From JABMMZ01 sp044341025 (GTDB lineage: Bacteria > Bacteroidota > Bacteroidia > NS11-12g > UBA955): a DNA stretch of 31,082 bases. The stretch lies in the NCBI GenBank assembly GCA_044341025.1, contig JBIISM010000020.1:1-31082 (forward strand), written 5' to 3'. The translations under genes and the position numbers were made by a program. The notes under the pieces were generated by a model, which was not told where the DNA came from, ran no database searches, and saw only the letters and a list, made by a program, of their open reading frames with translations. This document shows, piece by piece, positions 31,071 to 31,082 of the stretch; positions within the stretch are counted from its first letter, which is position 1, and every line of letters starts with the position of its first letter.

Positions 31071-31082
31071 CGGAGAGAGAGG
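31071..31082 (-). tRNA. 3' end of a tRNA, probably Ser (partial)
   Basis: The last 12 bases read, on the minus strand, CCTCTCTCTCCG: the end of a T-stem, a TCTCTCC acceptor strand and discriminator G, as is usual for tRNA-Ser. The terminator just downstream supports a transcript end here. The anticodon is outside the window, so identity is a guess. Confidence 0.4.

Overview
The window looks like a chromosomal accessory region of a member of the Bacteroidota. It is AT-rich and has almost no Shine-Dalgarno sequences. Several genes are preceded by the Bacteroidota-type TAnnTTTG -7 element (two with a TTG box 17-18 bases upstream). It carries families common in that phylum. The genus cannot be told from the sequence.

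Region 1 (1-8309, all minus strand) is the upstream end of a nonribosomal peptide cluster. Reading in the direction of transcription: a CmlA-like diiron beta-hydroxylase, a probable GT-A glycosyltransferase, a histidine phosphatase, a second histidine-phosphatase paralogue that has lost its catalytic RHG triplet, a probable 2-oxoglutarate/Fe(II) oxygenase, two GT9-like glycosyltransferases, and an NRPS that starts with an adenylation domain and runs off the window. Genes overlap or nearly touch, so this is one operon. Its likely product is a hydroxylated, possibly glycosylated peptide.

Region 2 (8695-14508) reads as a defence island. A DnaB-type helicase-core ATPase is followed 6 bases later by a 155-nt structured RNA with perfect 11-bp closing arms, then by a reverse transcriptase with both retron hallmarks (NAxxH and VTG). 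This is a retron whose probable partner is the helicase-like ATPase. Next come a MazG-like pyrophosphohydrolase coupled by ATGA to a GIY-YIG/DUF2075 helicase-like protein, a winged-helix/HNH/HIT fusion, and a small membrane-anchored HNH protein.

Region 3 (14509-17275) holds a repeat- and terminator-rich non-coding stretch, tRNA-Arg(TCT), a broken tRNA-Pro copy, tRNA-Pro(TGG), and two membrane-protein genes (DUF6629 and YwaF/TIGR02206 types).

Region 4 (17749-29031) is a six-gene plus-strand operon with its own strong promoter: a small lipoprotein, a membrane-anchored protein with a degenerate vWA-like domain, a very long tubulin/FtsZ-like protein, a large two-TM protein, a five-TM vWA protein with an intact MIDAS, and a membrane-anchored papain-type cysteine protease. 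It is the best candidate for an undescribed multi-component, membrane-associated system: a putative GTP-dependent filament or switch, vWA adaptors, and a protease effector. A truncated tyrosine recombinase abuts its 3' end.

Region 5 (29292-31082) has a class II Fic protein with a near-duplicated operator over its promoter, a 51-bp repeat on either side of the gene, a long hairpin, and the 3' end of a tRNA, probably Ser, at the window edge.
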